From contig NZ_JALIGE010000076.1 of assembly GCF_024764835.1 (NCBI RefSeq), positions 806,001 to 870,000 on the forward strand: 64,000 nt of DNA. Direction: 5' to 3'. The position numbers were made by a program, and so were the translations under genes. Within the stretch, counting starts at the first letter, position 1. Every line of letters begins with the position of its first letter. This document shows positions 50,534 through 58,652 of the stretch, piece by piece. Source of the DNA: Scandinavium hiltneri (GTDB taxonomy: Bacteria > Pseudomonadota > Gammaproteobacteria > Enterobacterales > Enterobacteriaceae). The notes below the pieces were generated by a model. That model was not told where the DNA came from. It did not search any database and saw only the letters and a list, made by a program, of their open reading frames with translations.

Positions 50534-50811
50534 TATGGGTTCTTCCCGTTGAAATGATGTCTGTCGCCGTCTTGACGAGTAAAAAACGGATTATTATAGG
50601 TTAGCGGTGAAAGTAAGAAATGCCGAAAATTATTTAAAAATAAAAAAGTCGCTTGATATGACATGTAACGCTGACCACGACAATACGCTTATCTCCAGGG
50701 CGTATCAGCCCATTGCATGAGAAACCGCCCTAAAGCTGTCATTCACAACACAGATCTTTATGTGAAGAACGATGTTCGTCGATCGCTGGCTGAAAAAGTG
50801 AGCAGATTTAA
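50534..50811. other. Intergenic region with transporter promoter
   Basis: Holds the promoter of the minus-strand AI-2E family gene. A 62-codon plus-strand frame (50717-50905) overlaps the terminator and the next gene antisense and has no convincing ribosome-binding site. Confidence 0.4.
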
Positions 50812-50835
50812 AAACGGCACTGGAATGTGCCGTTT
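50812..50835 (-). terminator. Intrinsic terminator of the SYLF lipoprotein gene
   Basis: Stem AAACGGCAC/GTGCCGTTT with a TGGAAT loop; read on the minus strand it continues TTTTTAAA. It lies 33 nt after the stop codon. Confidence 0.8.
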
Positions 50836-50868
50836 GTCTGTTACCGGATATCGTCGGCAGGGTAAAGA

Positions 50869-51456
50869 CTATTTATTCAGCTCATCATCAGGCCAGTATT
50901 TATAGCCATTGAGCATTGCCTGCGCCGACAGCCCTTTTTCGGTGATTTCATACACATTGACCTTCGACGGTAATGCGGCAGAATCCGGTGCCACACCTTT
51001 TGCTGAAGCACCTATCGCGCCAATCCCCTGGTTATCGTAAGTGGCAGCGGCGTTGGCATCAGCGCCGACAACATAGCCATTGGTAATAAACTTGTTGAGT
51101 ACAGCGCGATCGTGGAAAACCATTACCGTATCCTGCTGTTTCAGACCAAGGCCCAGGCCTGCACCGCCCTGAGCCATTTTCATGTAGGTGTCTTTACCAC
51201 TGTGTCTGTCTTTCACAATGCCGAAGCCGCCGCCAAAACCAAAGAGAAAAATCTTACTGTTGTTACTGGAAAATACCGCATAGCCTTCTGAATGCTGAAC
51301 ATCGCTGCGGGCTTCCGGGTGCAGAGAGTAGAGTTTGTTCAACGTTTCAGTGCGCATACTCTGGATCGCGGCACGCTTTTCGCTGGCGGTATCACCTTTG
51401 GCGCTGCACCCGGCCAGAGCCAGGGCAGCAATGAGAAAAAACGAGCTATATTTCAT
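50869..51456 (-). CDS. SYLF/YSC84-like lipoprotein
   Basis: 195 residues from the second of two close ATGs (MKYSSFFLIAALALAGC); lipobox LAGC puts the lipidated Cys at 17, after which SAKGDTAS has no Asp at +2, so outer-membrane sorting is expected. The mature part fits the YSC84/SYLF lipid-binding family: GYAVFSSNNSKIFLFGFGGGFGIVKD, GGAGLGLGLKQQDTVMVF, FITNGYVVGADANAAA, VNVYEITEKGLSAQAMLNGYKYW. Function unknown; lipid binding is known for eukaryotic family members. It has its own terminator. Confidence 0.82.
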   Translation of the reverse strand: MKYSSFFLIAALALAGCSAKGDTASEKRAAIQSMRTETLNKLYSLHPEARSDVQHSEGYAVFSSNNSKIFLFGFGGGFGIVKDRHSGKDTYMKMAQGGAGLGLGLKQQDTVMVFHDRAVLNKFITNGYVVGADANAAATYDNQGIGAIGASAKGVAPDSAALPSKVNVYEITEKGLSAQAMLNGYKYWPDDELNK

Positions 51457-51610
51457 CTGCATATACGTCCAGGAGAGTGTGTAGGGGTAAGATTTGTGTC
51501 GCCGGTTGACGCGGCATCAGCGCAGCGCCAGCGGCACGTACATTCAGTGTAGTATGGCTTCGACGGGCACCGCCAGAATCTTGCTTTCTGGCGGCAGCAC
51601 GTTTCATAAA

Positions 51611-52372
51611 TTAACCGTGAATTTTCCACTTCCGCTTGAGGACATTTTTGTCCTGGCTATCCAGCCACTGGTTCACTTTCTCCAGCAGCGCCGGATTATC
51701 CTTGTTCATCATATACACCTTGTAGCTGGTAGTGCCGGGGAACGGCGTCTCGTTGGCCACGCAGAACACGCCAGGCTCTTTGCCCTGGTAATACTCCCCT
51801 TCGATCAGGTCAGTCACCATCATATCGGCGGTTTTCTGCCGTAGCGCCTGCAGGTTATCAACATTGTTCTGCACACGAATGATCTGCGCATGCTTGATAT
51901 GTTCATCAACAAAACTTTGGTTGGTGCCACCCGGGTTAACAATCACCTTCACATTCGGCTTGTCGATCTTTTCGAGGCTGGTAAGCGCTGGCGCGGCGGT
52001 GCAGTTGGCAAGGGCGATTTTACCGTTCGCCACCACCGGCTGGCTCAGCGAGAATTCTTTCTCACGCGCCGGTATCTGCGTCACGCCACCCATGGCAATA
52101 TCAAATTTATCAGCTTTTAAATCAGCGGATAGCGTCGGCCAACTGGTGATGATAAACGTCACCTTCAGACCCAGCGTCTTACCAAGATCGCGGGCCATAT
52201 CCACGTCATAGCCAATAAGCTCTCCGGCGTCGTTATGAAACGCCAGCGGCGCATAGTCGCCCGGTACGCCCACTTTTAACACGCCGCTTTGTTGAATCGA
52301 CTGCATATCGCGCGCCTGAACGCTGCTGGCCATCAAGGCCGCCATCAAGACAACGCCCAACGTTAACTTCAT
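51611..52372 (-). CDS. Periplasmic binding-type protein similar to cyclohexadienyl dehydratase (PheC)
   Basis: 253 residues. Signal peptide (MKLTLGVVLMAALMASSVQA). SBP family 3 fold: GVLKVGVPGDYAPLAFHNDAGELIGYDVDMARDL, TSWPTLSADLKADKFDIAMGG, NPGGTNQSFVDEHIKHAQI (residues about 145-163) and MMVTDLIEGEYY. The NPGGTN segment and a Glu following TDxIE match PheC, the periplasmic prephenate/arogenate dehydratase of Pseudomonas, rather than ordinary amino-acid binding proteins. No ABC permease or ATPase genes are near, which also favours an enzyme. AGGA lies about 8 nt before the ATG. The enzymatic role is inference; a solute receptor is the alternative. Confidence 0.75.
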   Translation of the reverse strand: MKLTLGVVLMAALMASSVQARDMQSIQQSGVLKVGVPGDYAPLAFHNDAGELIGYDVDMARDLGKTLGLKVTFIITSWPTLSADLKADKFDIAMGGVTQIPAREKEFSLSQPVVANGKIALANCTAAPALTSLEKIDKPNVKVIVNPGGTNQSFVDEHIKHAQIIRVQNNVDNLQALRQKTADMMVTDLIEGEYYQGKEPGVFCVANETPFPGTTSYKVYMMNKDNPALLEKVNQWLDSQDKNVLKRKWKIHG

Positions 52373-52724
52373 CTTAGATTCCTTATGATTTCATCATCGT
52401 GCCGCCGGTAATGCATTGCCACTGGCCATGGCAGACACGAAACTGGATACTGCGGGATAGTGTTACACTCAATCCAAAATACCGCGACATTTTTGCCTGT
52501 CCATATAAGCTATTTAGTTAAGGTTTATTCAGTAACGGGTGAAATATAGATCAGTCAAAAACAGGCGTAATCCGAATAATTTCCACAAATTATCTGCATA
52601 CCAGCAGGCTGGAAGGGATAAACAACAGGATAAAAGTGATAAAACGAATGGCGTATGGATACCGGGATAACGACTGCTTTTTTATGAAAATAAAAATAGC
52701 GTTCCCCGGTAAGGCACGAAGGAT
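52373..52724. other. Gap of 352 nt without a gene
   Basis: Between two minus-strand genes. It carries the promoter of the PheC-like gene and the end of the MalE-like transcript. AT-rich from about 52490. No terminator, repeat or ORF of note recognised. Confidence 0.5.
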
Positions 52725-53912
52725 CTATTTATTCGCGGATTTTATGCGCTGCGCCGCCGCATCCAGCGCTTCCTGAGGCGTCTGCTTTTGGTTAATAGCG
52801 TTGATGATGGCCGCCTTCTCGGCATACCAGAAGCCACCCATCTGCGGAATATTAGGCATCACATCGCCATTTTGCGCGCTCAGCATGGTTGCCTGAATGC
52901 GGGGATCCTTATTCAACTGTTCCTGATAGCTTTTTAACGCCACCGCTCCCAGCGGGTTGGCCTTGTTTAACATCTCCAGCCCTTTGTCCGTTAACAGGTA
53001 ATGTTCAATAAACTCGGTTGCTAAATCTTTATTAGGACTGGCGGCGTTGATACCGATGCTGACTACACCAACAAAAGGTTTTGCCGGCTTACCCTGGAAA
53101 GTGGGGATCGTTGTTACACCATAGTCAATGCCGCTTTTTTCGATATTAGCCCATGACCAGGGGCCGTTAATCGTCATCGCAGATTCCCCTTTAATAAAGC
53201 TGGATTCAGCCAGCGGATAATCCGTATCTGGATTAAGTGCGCCACTTTTGATCATAGCGACAATAAAGCTTAGCCCGCTAACTGAGCCTTTATTATTTAC
53301 ACCAACATCATTAATGTCATAGCCATCTTTTGTGGGTTTAAACGCATAACCACCCGCGGAAGCAATCAGCGGCCAGGAAAAATACGGTTCAGCGAGGTTC
53401 CAGATAATAGCTTTTTTACCGTTCTTTTGCAGTTTCTGATTAAGTGCGGGGATCTCTTCCCACGTTTTTGGCGGTGTACTGACAAGCTTTTTATTATAAA
53501 TTAGTGTTAACGCCTCAATACTCATTGGGTAACCGATGAGTTTGCCGTTGTATTTAACGGCATCCCAGGCAAAGGAGGATATTTTATCTTTAAATTCCTG
53601 CGAGGTATTTACCTCGGCAAGCAGTCCGGCCTTAGCGTAGCCACCGAAGCGGTCGTGTGCATACATAATAATATCCGGCCCGCCGCCGTTACTGGCTTCC
53701 ATAGGGTAAATCTCTTCCATGTTTTTAGGGTGTTCAACCGTAACATGTACACCCGTATCGGCTTCGAATTGTTTACCAATATTTTCCAGCGCCTGACGTC
53801 CCTCTCCTGGATTACCTCCCCAAATCACCAGATTTCCTGCTTTCATTTCGGCATTTGCAGCAAATGCTGCCATGCAACACAGGGATAGCGTAGTTAAAAA
53901 TAATTTTTTCAT
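52725..53912 (-). CDS. Orphan MalE paralogue, maltodextrin-type periplasmic binding protein
   Basis: 395 residues from the ATG at 53912 (MKKLFLTTLSLCCMAAFA); a longer frame adds nine unlikely residues. Close to MalE in length and layout: LVIWGGNPGEGRQALENIGKQFEADTG at the N-terminus, GPDIIMYAHDRFGGYAKAGLL, YPMSIEALTLIYNKKL, EPYFSWPLIASAGGYAF, SAMTINGPWSWANIEKSGIDYGV, NPLGAVALKSYQEQL, and MPNIPQMGGFWYA. No permease or ATPase genes are nearby, so it would have to use the housekeeping MalFGK2 or work in sensing. It is divergent from a GH13 enzyme with MalT-like boxes between. Its DNA is AT-richer than the core genes. Confidence 0.88.
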   Translation of the reverse strand: MKKLFLTTLSLCCMAAFAANAEMKAGNLVIWGGNPGEGRQALENIGKQFEADTGVHVTVEHPKNMEEIYPMEASNGGGPDIIMYAHDRFGGYAKAGLLAEVNTSQEFKDKISSFAWDAVKYNGKLIGYPMSIEALTLIYNKKLVSTPPKTWEEIPALNQKLQKNGKKAIIWNLAEPYFSWPLIASAGGYAFKPTKDGYDINDVGVNNKGSVSGLSFIVAMIKSGALNPDTDYPLAESSFIKGESAMTINGPWSWANIEKSGIDYGVTTIPTFQGKPAKPFVGVVSIGINAASPNKDLATEFIEHYLLTDKGLEMLNKANPLGAVALKSYQEQLNKDPRIQATMLSAQNGDVMPNIPQMGGFWYAEKAAIINAINQKQTPQEALDAAAQRIKSANK

Positions 53913-54219
53913 TTCGGTGTTCTCTGTAGGGTTTATCAATGAAAAATTAATTTATGTTTTTAATCTGCGCCTCCTCCTACGCCCTACGCCGTGGGGGAAA
54001 TTATGTGATATATATCTTTTTTTAACCGTTTTATGTGATCCAGATTGGTTATAAAAAGCACAAAACGTTAACAAATGGCGATTCATAACGCGTTATATGT
54101 TCACTTCTCATACGGCATGCTCCTCCCGCCCATTCCCTCTGCGGGAGGAGTCCAGCGCAAACCACATTTCGTATAATAAAAGTCATTGACCATCCCAGAA
54201 TAATGTTAAGGAGCAAGCG
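53913..54219. promoter_or_regulatory. Divergent control region with MalT-like boxes
   Basis: Two inverted copies of GCGGGAGGAG (54120-54129 as its complement, 54141-54150 direct, 11 nt apart) and a third match, CTCCTCCTAC (53971-53980), each agree with 8 of 10 positions of the MalT box GGGGA(T/G)GAGG. AAGGAG 7 nt before 54220 is the ribosome-binding site of the GH13 gene. The inverted pair could also fold as a hairpin in RNA. MalT activation of both divergent genes is the likely meaning. Confidence 0.55.
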
Positions 54220-55533
54220 ATGAGTAGCATAATTAGCTATGTACCAGAGGAATATGTAGAAATAAAGCACCCAAACTGGACGCAGAATGCCACTATCTAT
54301 CAGGTTAATATTCGTCAGTTTACCCCTGAAGGTACTTTTCGCTCTTTTGAAGAACATCTCCTACGAATTAAGGAGTTAGGCATTGATATTATCTGGTTAA
54401 TGCCGATACATCCTATCGGCATTAAAGGGCGAAAAGGCAGCCTGGGAAGCGGGTATTCCGTGAGGGATTACTTTGGCGTGAACGAAGAGTTCGGTACGCT
54501 GGATGACTTTAAGCATCTGGTTAATAGTATTCATGATTTGGGTATGTACATCATTTTAGACTGGGTAGCCAACCATTCGGCGTTGGATAATGCTCTGACC
54601 ACCACACATCCAGAATGGTATTCCAGAAATAAAAGCGGCAACTTTATGCCAACACCCTGGTATGACTGGGATGACATTATTGAATTCAATTATGATAATG
54701 CCGGCCTGAGAGAATATATGACCGGTGCGTTAACGTTCTGGGTGCGTGAAACCGGTATTGACGGCTACCGCTGCGATGTCGCCGGTTTTGTGCCGCTTGA
54801 TTTTTGGGAAAATGCGCGTCGGGAACTCGACAATATCAAGCCTGTGTTTATGTTGGCCGAATGGGAATCACGAGATCTTCTGAAAAAATCTTTTGATATG
54901 GTCTATTCCTGGAGCCTGTGGGAAAAAATGCTTGAGGCGATAAATCATAAAAATATCGCCCCGCTGGTTGAATGGATGGGCCACCAGACAAAAGCTTTCC
55001 CCCGGGATGGCATCAGCATGTCCTTTATTGAAAACCATGACAAAAATGCATGGGAGGGGAATCAGTTTTCTAATTTCGGGGACGGACTTGAAGCCGCTAT
55101 TATTCTGACGGTGATGGTCAAGGGTATGCCCTTAATTTACGGCGGGCAGGAGGCTGGCCTTGCACACTCACTCAAATTCTTTGATAAAGACTCCATCCAT
55201 TGGCAGGAAAGCAGAATAGGAGAGTTATACAAAAGCCTTTTTCAGCTAAAGCATCTTAATCGTGCGCTATGGAACGCCAGTAGCGGTGGAGATATGGTGA
55301 GGATTAATCATAATCATGAGGATAAGGCCATCGCCTTCTCACGGGAAAAAGAGGGCCACGCAATCCTTGCAATGGTTAATTTCAGCGACGAGACCGTGTG
55401 CCTGAACTTAGCTAATCCGGATTGCCAAGGGGAATTTGTTGACTGGTTCAGCAAAGAAACGGTTGAGGCAGAAACGCTTTCTACCGTTAATCTCGCCCCG
55501 TGGGGATATAAAGTTTTGAGCCGTGTTGCTTAA
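54220..55533 (+). CDS. Cytoplasmic GH13 alpha-amylase-family enzyme
   Basis: 437 residues, no signal peptide. GH13 conserved regions: I DWVANH (near residue 110), II GYRCDVAGF (nucleophile Asp near residue 185), III MLAEWE (acid/base Glu near residue 208) and IV FIENHDKN (third Asp). The N-terminal ATIYQVNIRQFTPEGTF and HPIGIKGRKGSLGSGYSVRDYFGV are family features, followed by a C-terminal beta domain (AILAMVNFSDETVCLNL). It would act on imported maltodextrins or related alpha-glucans. The gene is visibly AT-rich and lies between the MalE paralogue and an IS/integrase region, suggesting horizontal acquisition. Confidence 0.9.
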   Translation: MSSIISYVPEEYVEIKHPNWTQNATIYQVNIRQFTPEGTFRSFEEHLLRIKELGIDIIWLMPIHPIGIKGRKGSLGSGYSVRDYFGVNEEFGTLDDFKHLVNSIHDLGMYIILDWVANHSALDNALTTTHPEWYSRNKSGNFMPTPWYDWDDIIEFNYDNAGLREYMTGALTFWVRETGIDGYRCDVAGFVPLDFWENARRELDNIKPVFMLAEWESRDLLKKSFDMVYSWSLWEKMLEAINHKNIAPLVEWMGHQTKAFPRDGISMSFIENHDKNAWEGNQFSNFGDGLEAAIILTVMVKGMPLIYGGQEAGLAHSLKFFDKDSIHWQESRIGELYKSLFQLKHLNRALWNASSGGDMVRINHNHEDKAIAFSREKEGHAILAMVNFSDETVCLNLANPDCQGEFVDWFSKETVEAETLSTVNLAPWGYKVLSRVA

Positions 55534-55890
55534 GGAGCGCAAATCTTCGGGATAACGTTTACCGCGTATGGACACCTCTCTTTTAAGTCATTTTAAATGA
55601 CTCTGAGGCGTCTGTTAAACTCCCGGAGATTCCGTTAGTGGCATTTTTCAATCTTCTACAAAGCTTTACTGATACGTTGTATTAGTAAAGCTACAGGATC
55701 GTGGTTTCAGAACCAGACGGTATTAAGACGATACTTACTGCTGTCGCAGCAAATCCCAGTCACGTTTCATCGTTGTTACCTCACTTATCTGATCTTACCC
55801 GCCAATAGTGGACACGCGACTAAGTGAGTAAACTCTCAACCAGAGGTGATGTGATGGACGCCCCTTCCCAGCCTAAGTTCTGCCACACTT
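55534..55890. other. Gap with hairpin and probable IS-end scraps
   Basis: An imperfect long stem with arms AGCTTTACT/AGTAAAGCT at about 55664-55691 may end the GH13 transcript. At 55809-55850, TGGACACGCGACTAAG and following bases resemble the terminus and leader of another IS3-family element, without its transposase. I see no gene. Confidence 0.4.
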
Positions 55891-55925
55891 TGGACTGACC
55901 CCACGACAGTAGACAAATTCTGTCC

Positions 55926-56738
55926 TCACGACGAGGCCTGTTCAAAGGCCTCCGGACTGACGCCACCGAGATGACTGTGACGCCGGGCCCGGTTGTAGAA
56001 CACTTCAATGTAATCGAAGATATCCGCCCGGGCCAGATCCCGGGTTTTGTATATTCTCTTCCTGATGCGTTCTTTTTTCAGTGAACTGAAGAACGATTCG
56101 GCCACCGCATTATCCCAGCAGTTGCCACGCCGGCTCATGCTCGGAGCCAGGTTATTGGCCCGGCAGAAACGCTGCCAGTCGTCACTGCTATACTGGCTAC
56201 CTTGATCGCTATGTACGATGACCTCACCGTCCGGTTTTCGACGCCAGACGGCCATCATCAGCGCGTCGAGTGCCAGTTCGCGTGAGAGAGTGGGCTTCAT
56301 CGACCAGCCGACCACGTTACGGGCGAAGAGATCGATAACCACCGCCAGATACAACCATCCCTGCCAGGTGCGGATGTAAGTGATGTCTGTGACCCACACC
56401 TGATTGGCCCGGACAACAGTAAACTGCCGCTGCACGCGATTAGGGGCAATCACTGAAGGTCGGCCAGAGATACGACGCGGCGCTTTATAGCCTCGTACGG
56501 CTTTGATCCGGTTCAGTTGCATAATACGACCCACCCGGTTTTTGCCGCAGGTTTCACCGATTTCGTTCAGATCGCCATGAACCCGCCGGTAACCGTATAC
56601 GCCTCCGCTAAGTGAATATGAGTCACGGATAAGCGTCAGCAGACGCTGGTTATCTTTATCACGCGCCGAGATCGGGTTATGCAGCCATGCATAGAACCCG
56701 GCCCGGGCGACATTCAGTACCCGACACATCGTCATCAC
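55926..56738 (-). CDS. IS3-family transposase OrfB (DDE catalytic subunit)
   Basis: 270 residues listed from a GTG, but the frame is open further upstream (KYRFINEHRTVWGV) to the orfA end, so it is normally made as an OrfAB fusion by -1 frameshifting. DDE residues: Asp in VWVTDITYI, Asp in VIVHSDQGSQY, and Glu in NAVAESFFSSLK. HTH_21 and integrase core domains are present (GVYGYRRVHGDL, RARRHSHLGGVSPEAF). It is intact. Confidence 0.92.
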   Translation of the reverse strand: MMTMCRVLNVARAGFYAWLHNPISARDKDNQRLLTLIRDSYSLSGGVYGYRRVHGDLNEIGETCGKNRVGRIMQLNRIKAVRGYKAPRRISGRPSVIAPNRVQRQFTVVRANQVWVTDITYIRTWQGWLYLAVVIDLFARNVVGWSMKPTLSRELALDALMMAVWRRKPDGEVIVHSDQGSQYSSDDWQRFCRANNLAPSMSRRGNCWDNAVAESFFSSLKKERIRKRIYKTRDLARADIFDYIEVFYNRARRHSHLGGVSPEAFEQASS

Positions 56739-56776
56739 ACCCCATACAGTGCGGTGCTCATTGATAAAGCGGTACT

Positions 56777-57061
56777 TCAGTCGGGCTCCCTTGCAAAGTA
56801 CCGCGCGGCCTTTTTCAGGATATCCCGTTCTTCTTCGGTACGTTTTAGCTGCGCCCGTAGTTTCAGAATCTCGCTTTTGGCCTCCAGTAAATCCCGGGCA
56901 TGCTGCTCGCTGTTATCGGGTTTAATCGCCCGTAACCACTTATAGAGACTATGTGCTGATACGCCCAGCCGGTCAGAAACTTCAGCGACGGAATAACCGC
57001 GTTCCGTTATTTGACGGACGGCTTCTTCCTTAAATTCAGGTGTAAATCGTGGTGTGCCCAT
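56777..57061 (-). CDS. IS3-family transposase OrfA
   Basis: 94 residues: HTH domain (RFTPEFKEEAVRQITERGYS, VAEVSDRLGVSAHSLYKWLR) and a C-terminal leucine-zipper coiled coil (LEAKSEILKLRAQLKRTEEE, RDILKKAARYF). A5G in the CTGAAAAAGGCC stretch near the end could be the frameshift site leading into OrfB. Confidence 0.92.
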   Translation of the reverse strand: MGTPRFTPEFKEEAVRQITERGYSVAEVSDRLGVSAHSLYKWLRAIKPDNSEQHARDLLEAKSEILKLRAQLKRTEEERDILKKAARYFAREPD

Positions 57062-57135
57062 ACGCTCCTCCTATGCTCAAACTATAGGGCAGGATCGTCT
57101 ACCGGGGCGGGGTCAGTCCATTATGAGGCAAAAAA

Positions 57136-58194
57136 GTGTCTACGAAACCCGGGTCTATTCACTGTCATTTCGTTACGCCGTCAGGGAAAAGAATTAGAAA
57201 GTCTCTTGGCACGGGGGACAAGAAACAAGCACAGGAGTTGCACGACAGGCTGAAGTCAGAGGCGTGGCGGGTGGATAAAATCGGGGAGTTGCCGACAAGG
57301 ACGTTCGAGGAGTGTTGTATACGGTGGATCCGCGAGAAGGAACATAAACGGTCGCTGGATGACGACAGGACAAAGATTGAATATTTCCTGCGTCACTTTT
57401 CCGGGAGAGATGTTTCTACAATCACCGCCGAACAGGTTAACGACGCTGTTTCGAAGATGGTTAATCGCAAGCATATTCAGGTGTGGGAGTCTCGCAGGGA
57501 TGCAGCCATACGTCGGGGGAAGGAGCCACCACCATATTCCGATAAGCCGGTAAGCCAGGCAACAAAGAGCCAGCATCTTTCATTTATGCGGTCTCTGCTA
57601 AAGGCCGCCGCTAATGACTGGGGTTGGATAAAATCGGCACCGGCAATCAAAACCAGAAAGCCGGTAAGCAAGCGAATCAGGTGGCTAACCAGGGATGAGG
57701 CCGAACGCCTGATTGAATGCATGCCTGAGAGCATTAAGCCAGTTGTGATATTCGCACTGGCTACCGGCCTGCGTCGCTCCAACATCATTGATCTGGAGTG
57801 GCAGCAGGTCGATATGCAAAGAAAGGTTGCATGGGTAAATCCGGAGAACGCGAAGGCAAGCACTCGCCCGGACGGAACGCTGACTCCGGCCGTGAGGAAA
57901 ATGCGTGTCGATGATAACAGCGCCTGGAAGATCGGACTGGCGAAAGCTGGCATTGAGGATTTCAGATTTCATGACCTGAGACATACCTGGGCAAGCTGGC
58001 TCATTCAGTCCGGAGTGCCGTTGTCTGTCCTGCAGGAAATGGGAGGATGGGAGTCAATCGAAATGGTCCGTCGTTATGCTCACCTGGCACCGAACCATTT
58101 AAGCGAACACGCTCGGAAAATAGATGCCATTTTTGGCAACTATGACACAAACATGACACAAGGGGAAAATCAGGCTGGCCTGAAACTCGCGTAA
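57136..58194 (+). CDS. P22/DLP12-type tyrosine integrase with an internal deletion
   Basis: 352 residues from a GTG start with GAGG 8 nt upstream. Catalytic Arg213 (ATGLRRSN), HxxR 279-282 (FHDLRHTW), Trp305 and Tyr314 (GGWESIEMVRRYAHL) are present. Compared with the integrases of P22 and DLP12 (about 385-387 residues), as I recall them, about 33 residues are missing between PENAKA and STRPDG near residue 240, where the beta-hairpin carrying the catalytic lysine and the next strands lie. It points toward the 3' end of argU, as DLP12 intD does. It is probably inactive or impaired. The IS3 element ends only 15 nt upstream. Confidence 0.85.
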   Translation: MSTKPGSIHCHFVTPSGKRIRKSLGTGDKKQAQELHDRLKSEAWRVDKIGELPTRTFEECCIRWIREKEHKRSLDDDRTKIEYFLRHFSGRDVSTITAEQVNDAVSKMVNRKHIQVWESRRDAAIRRGKEPPPYSDKPVSQATKSQHLSFMRSLLKAAANDWGWIKSAPAIKTRKPVSKRIRWLTRDEAERLIECMPESIKPVVIFALATGLRRSNIIDLEWQQVDMQRKVAWVNPENAKASTRPDGTLTPAVRKMRVDDNSAWKIGLAKAGIEDFRFHDLRHTWASWLIQSGVPLSVLQEMGGWESIEMVRRYAHLAPNHLSEHARKIDAIFGNYDTNMTQGENQAGLKLA

Positions 58195-58209
58195 GTTACT
58201 GAATCTAAA

Positions 58210-58286
58210 TGGTACGCCCTACAGGGCTCGAACCTGTGACCTACGGCTTAGAAGGCCGTTGCTCTATCCAACTGAGCTAAGGGCGC
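58210..58286 (-). tRNA. argU: tRNA-Arg(UCU), argU / fimU
   Basis: 77 nt, cloverleaf complete: acceptor GCGCCCT/AGGGCGT, D arm AGCTCAGTTGGATAGAGC, anticodon loop CTTCTAA (anticodon TCT), T arm with GGTTCGAGCC, CCA encoded. It is the 3' target of P22/DLP12-type integrases. In Salmonella the same tRNA is called fimU because it is needed to translate fimY. The 3' acceptor strand has a G-T closing pair and discriminator A, unlike the E. coli gene as I remember it (C and G); exchange of the 3' end by integration could explain this. Confidence 0.95.
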
Positions 58287-58323
58287 ACTGAGAAGGTAAA
58301 CTTCGCGGTGTTGAACGCCAGGA

Positions 58324-58351
58324 ATTATACGGTCTAAGACCAATGAGTCAA
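58324..58351 (-). promoter_or_regulatory. argU promoter
   Basis: TTGACT and TATAAT, 16 nt apart, read on the minus strand, 38 nt upstream of the tRNA, followed by a GC-rich discriminator (CCTGGCG). Near-consensus sigma-70 promoter of a stringently controlled stable RNA gene. Confidence 0.85.
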
Positions 58352-58652
58352 TGGGTTTCGCCCTCAAAACCCTCTTCTCTACGGATACCTGCAAAAACAA
58401 TCGCATCAACTGATTAAAGCGTAAGCACTGGCTTTAATCTCGCCTTCCTATACGAAATATCCCGCTACGGTTTAAGCAACGCCTGGTACCTTCAGATATT
58501 CCTTATAGCAACAATGAAGCACGTCACGGGACGGAGGGGAAACCGTCGTGACACCTCCTATTGCTGACTGTTCTCAGGCAATATTTTTGTGCTTATGCCG
58601 ATACTCACACAAAGTGCAATGAGCAATTGCCCAACGTGCCGGGAGAGAAACG
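58352..58652. other. Gap between argU and fimY; fimW absent
   Basis: In Salmonella this interval holds fimW. Here it has no open frame of note. It includes a hairpin-capable GTCACG...CGTGAC element around 58526-58552 and the fimY promoter, not resolved. GGGAGAG lies just before the fimY ATG. Confidence 0.5.

Larger units (their letters stand above)
55891..57120 (-). mobile_element. IS3-family insertion sequence, complete
   Basis: 1,230 bp with perfect terminal repeats TGGACTGACCCC / GGGGTCAGTCCA at the ends. It contains orfA and orfB on the minus strand in the usual overlapping frames. No 3-bp target duplication is visible: the flank is CTT on the left and TTA on the right, which suggests recombination or deletion at one side after insertion. 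Confidence 0.9.

Noticed and set aside
50717..50905. 62-codon plus-strand frame
   Set aside because: It runs over the terminator and antisense into the SYLF lipoprotein gene. No ribosome-binding site or family.
54120..54150. Inverted GGGAGGAG pair as a terminator
   Set aside because: It lies between divergent genes upstream of both starts and has no T-run. The MalT-box reading fits better.
52373..58286. Second attachment site copy of the argU 3' end
   Set aside because: I looked for GGGCTCGAACC-type repeats across the AT-rich region and saw none, so island limits are not called.
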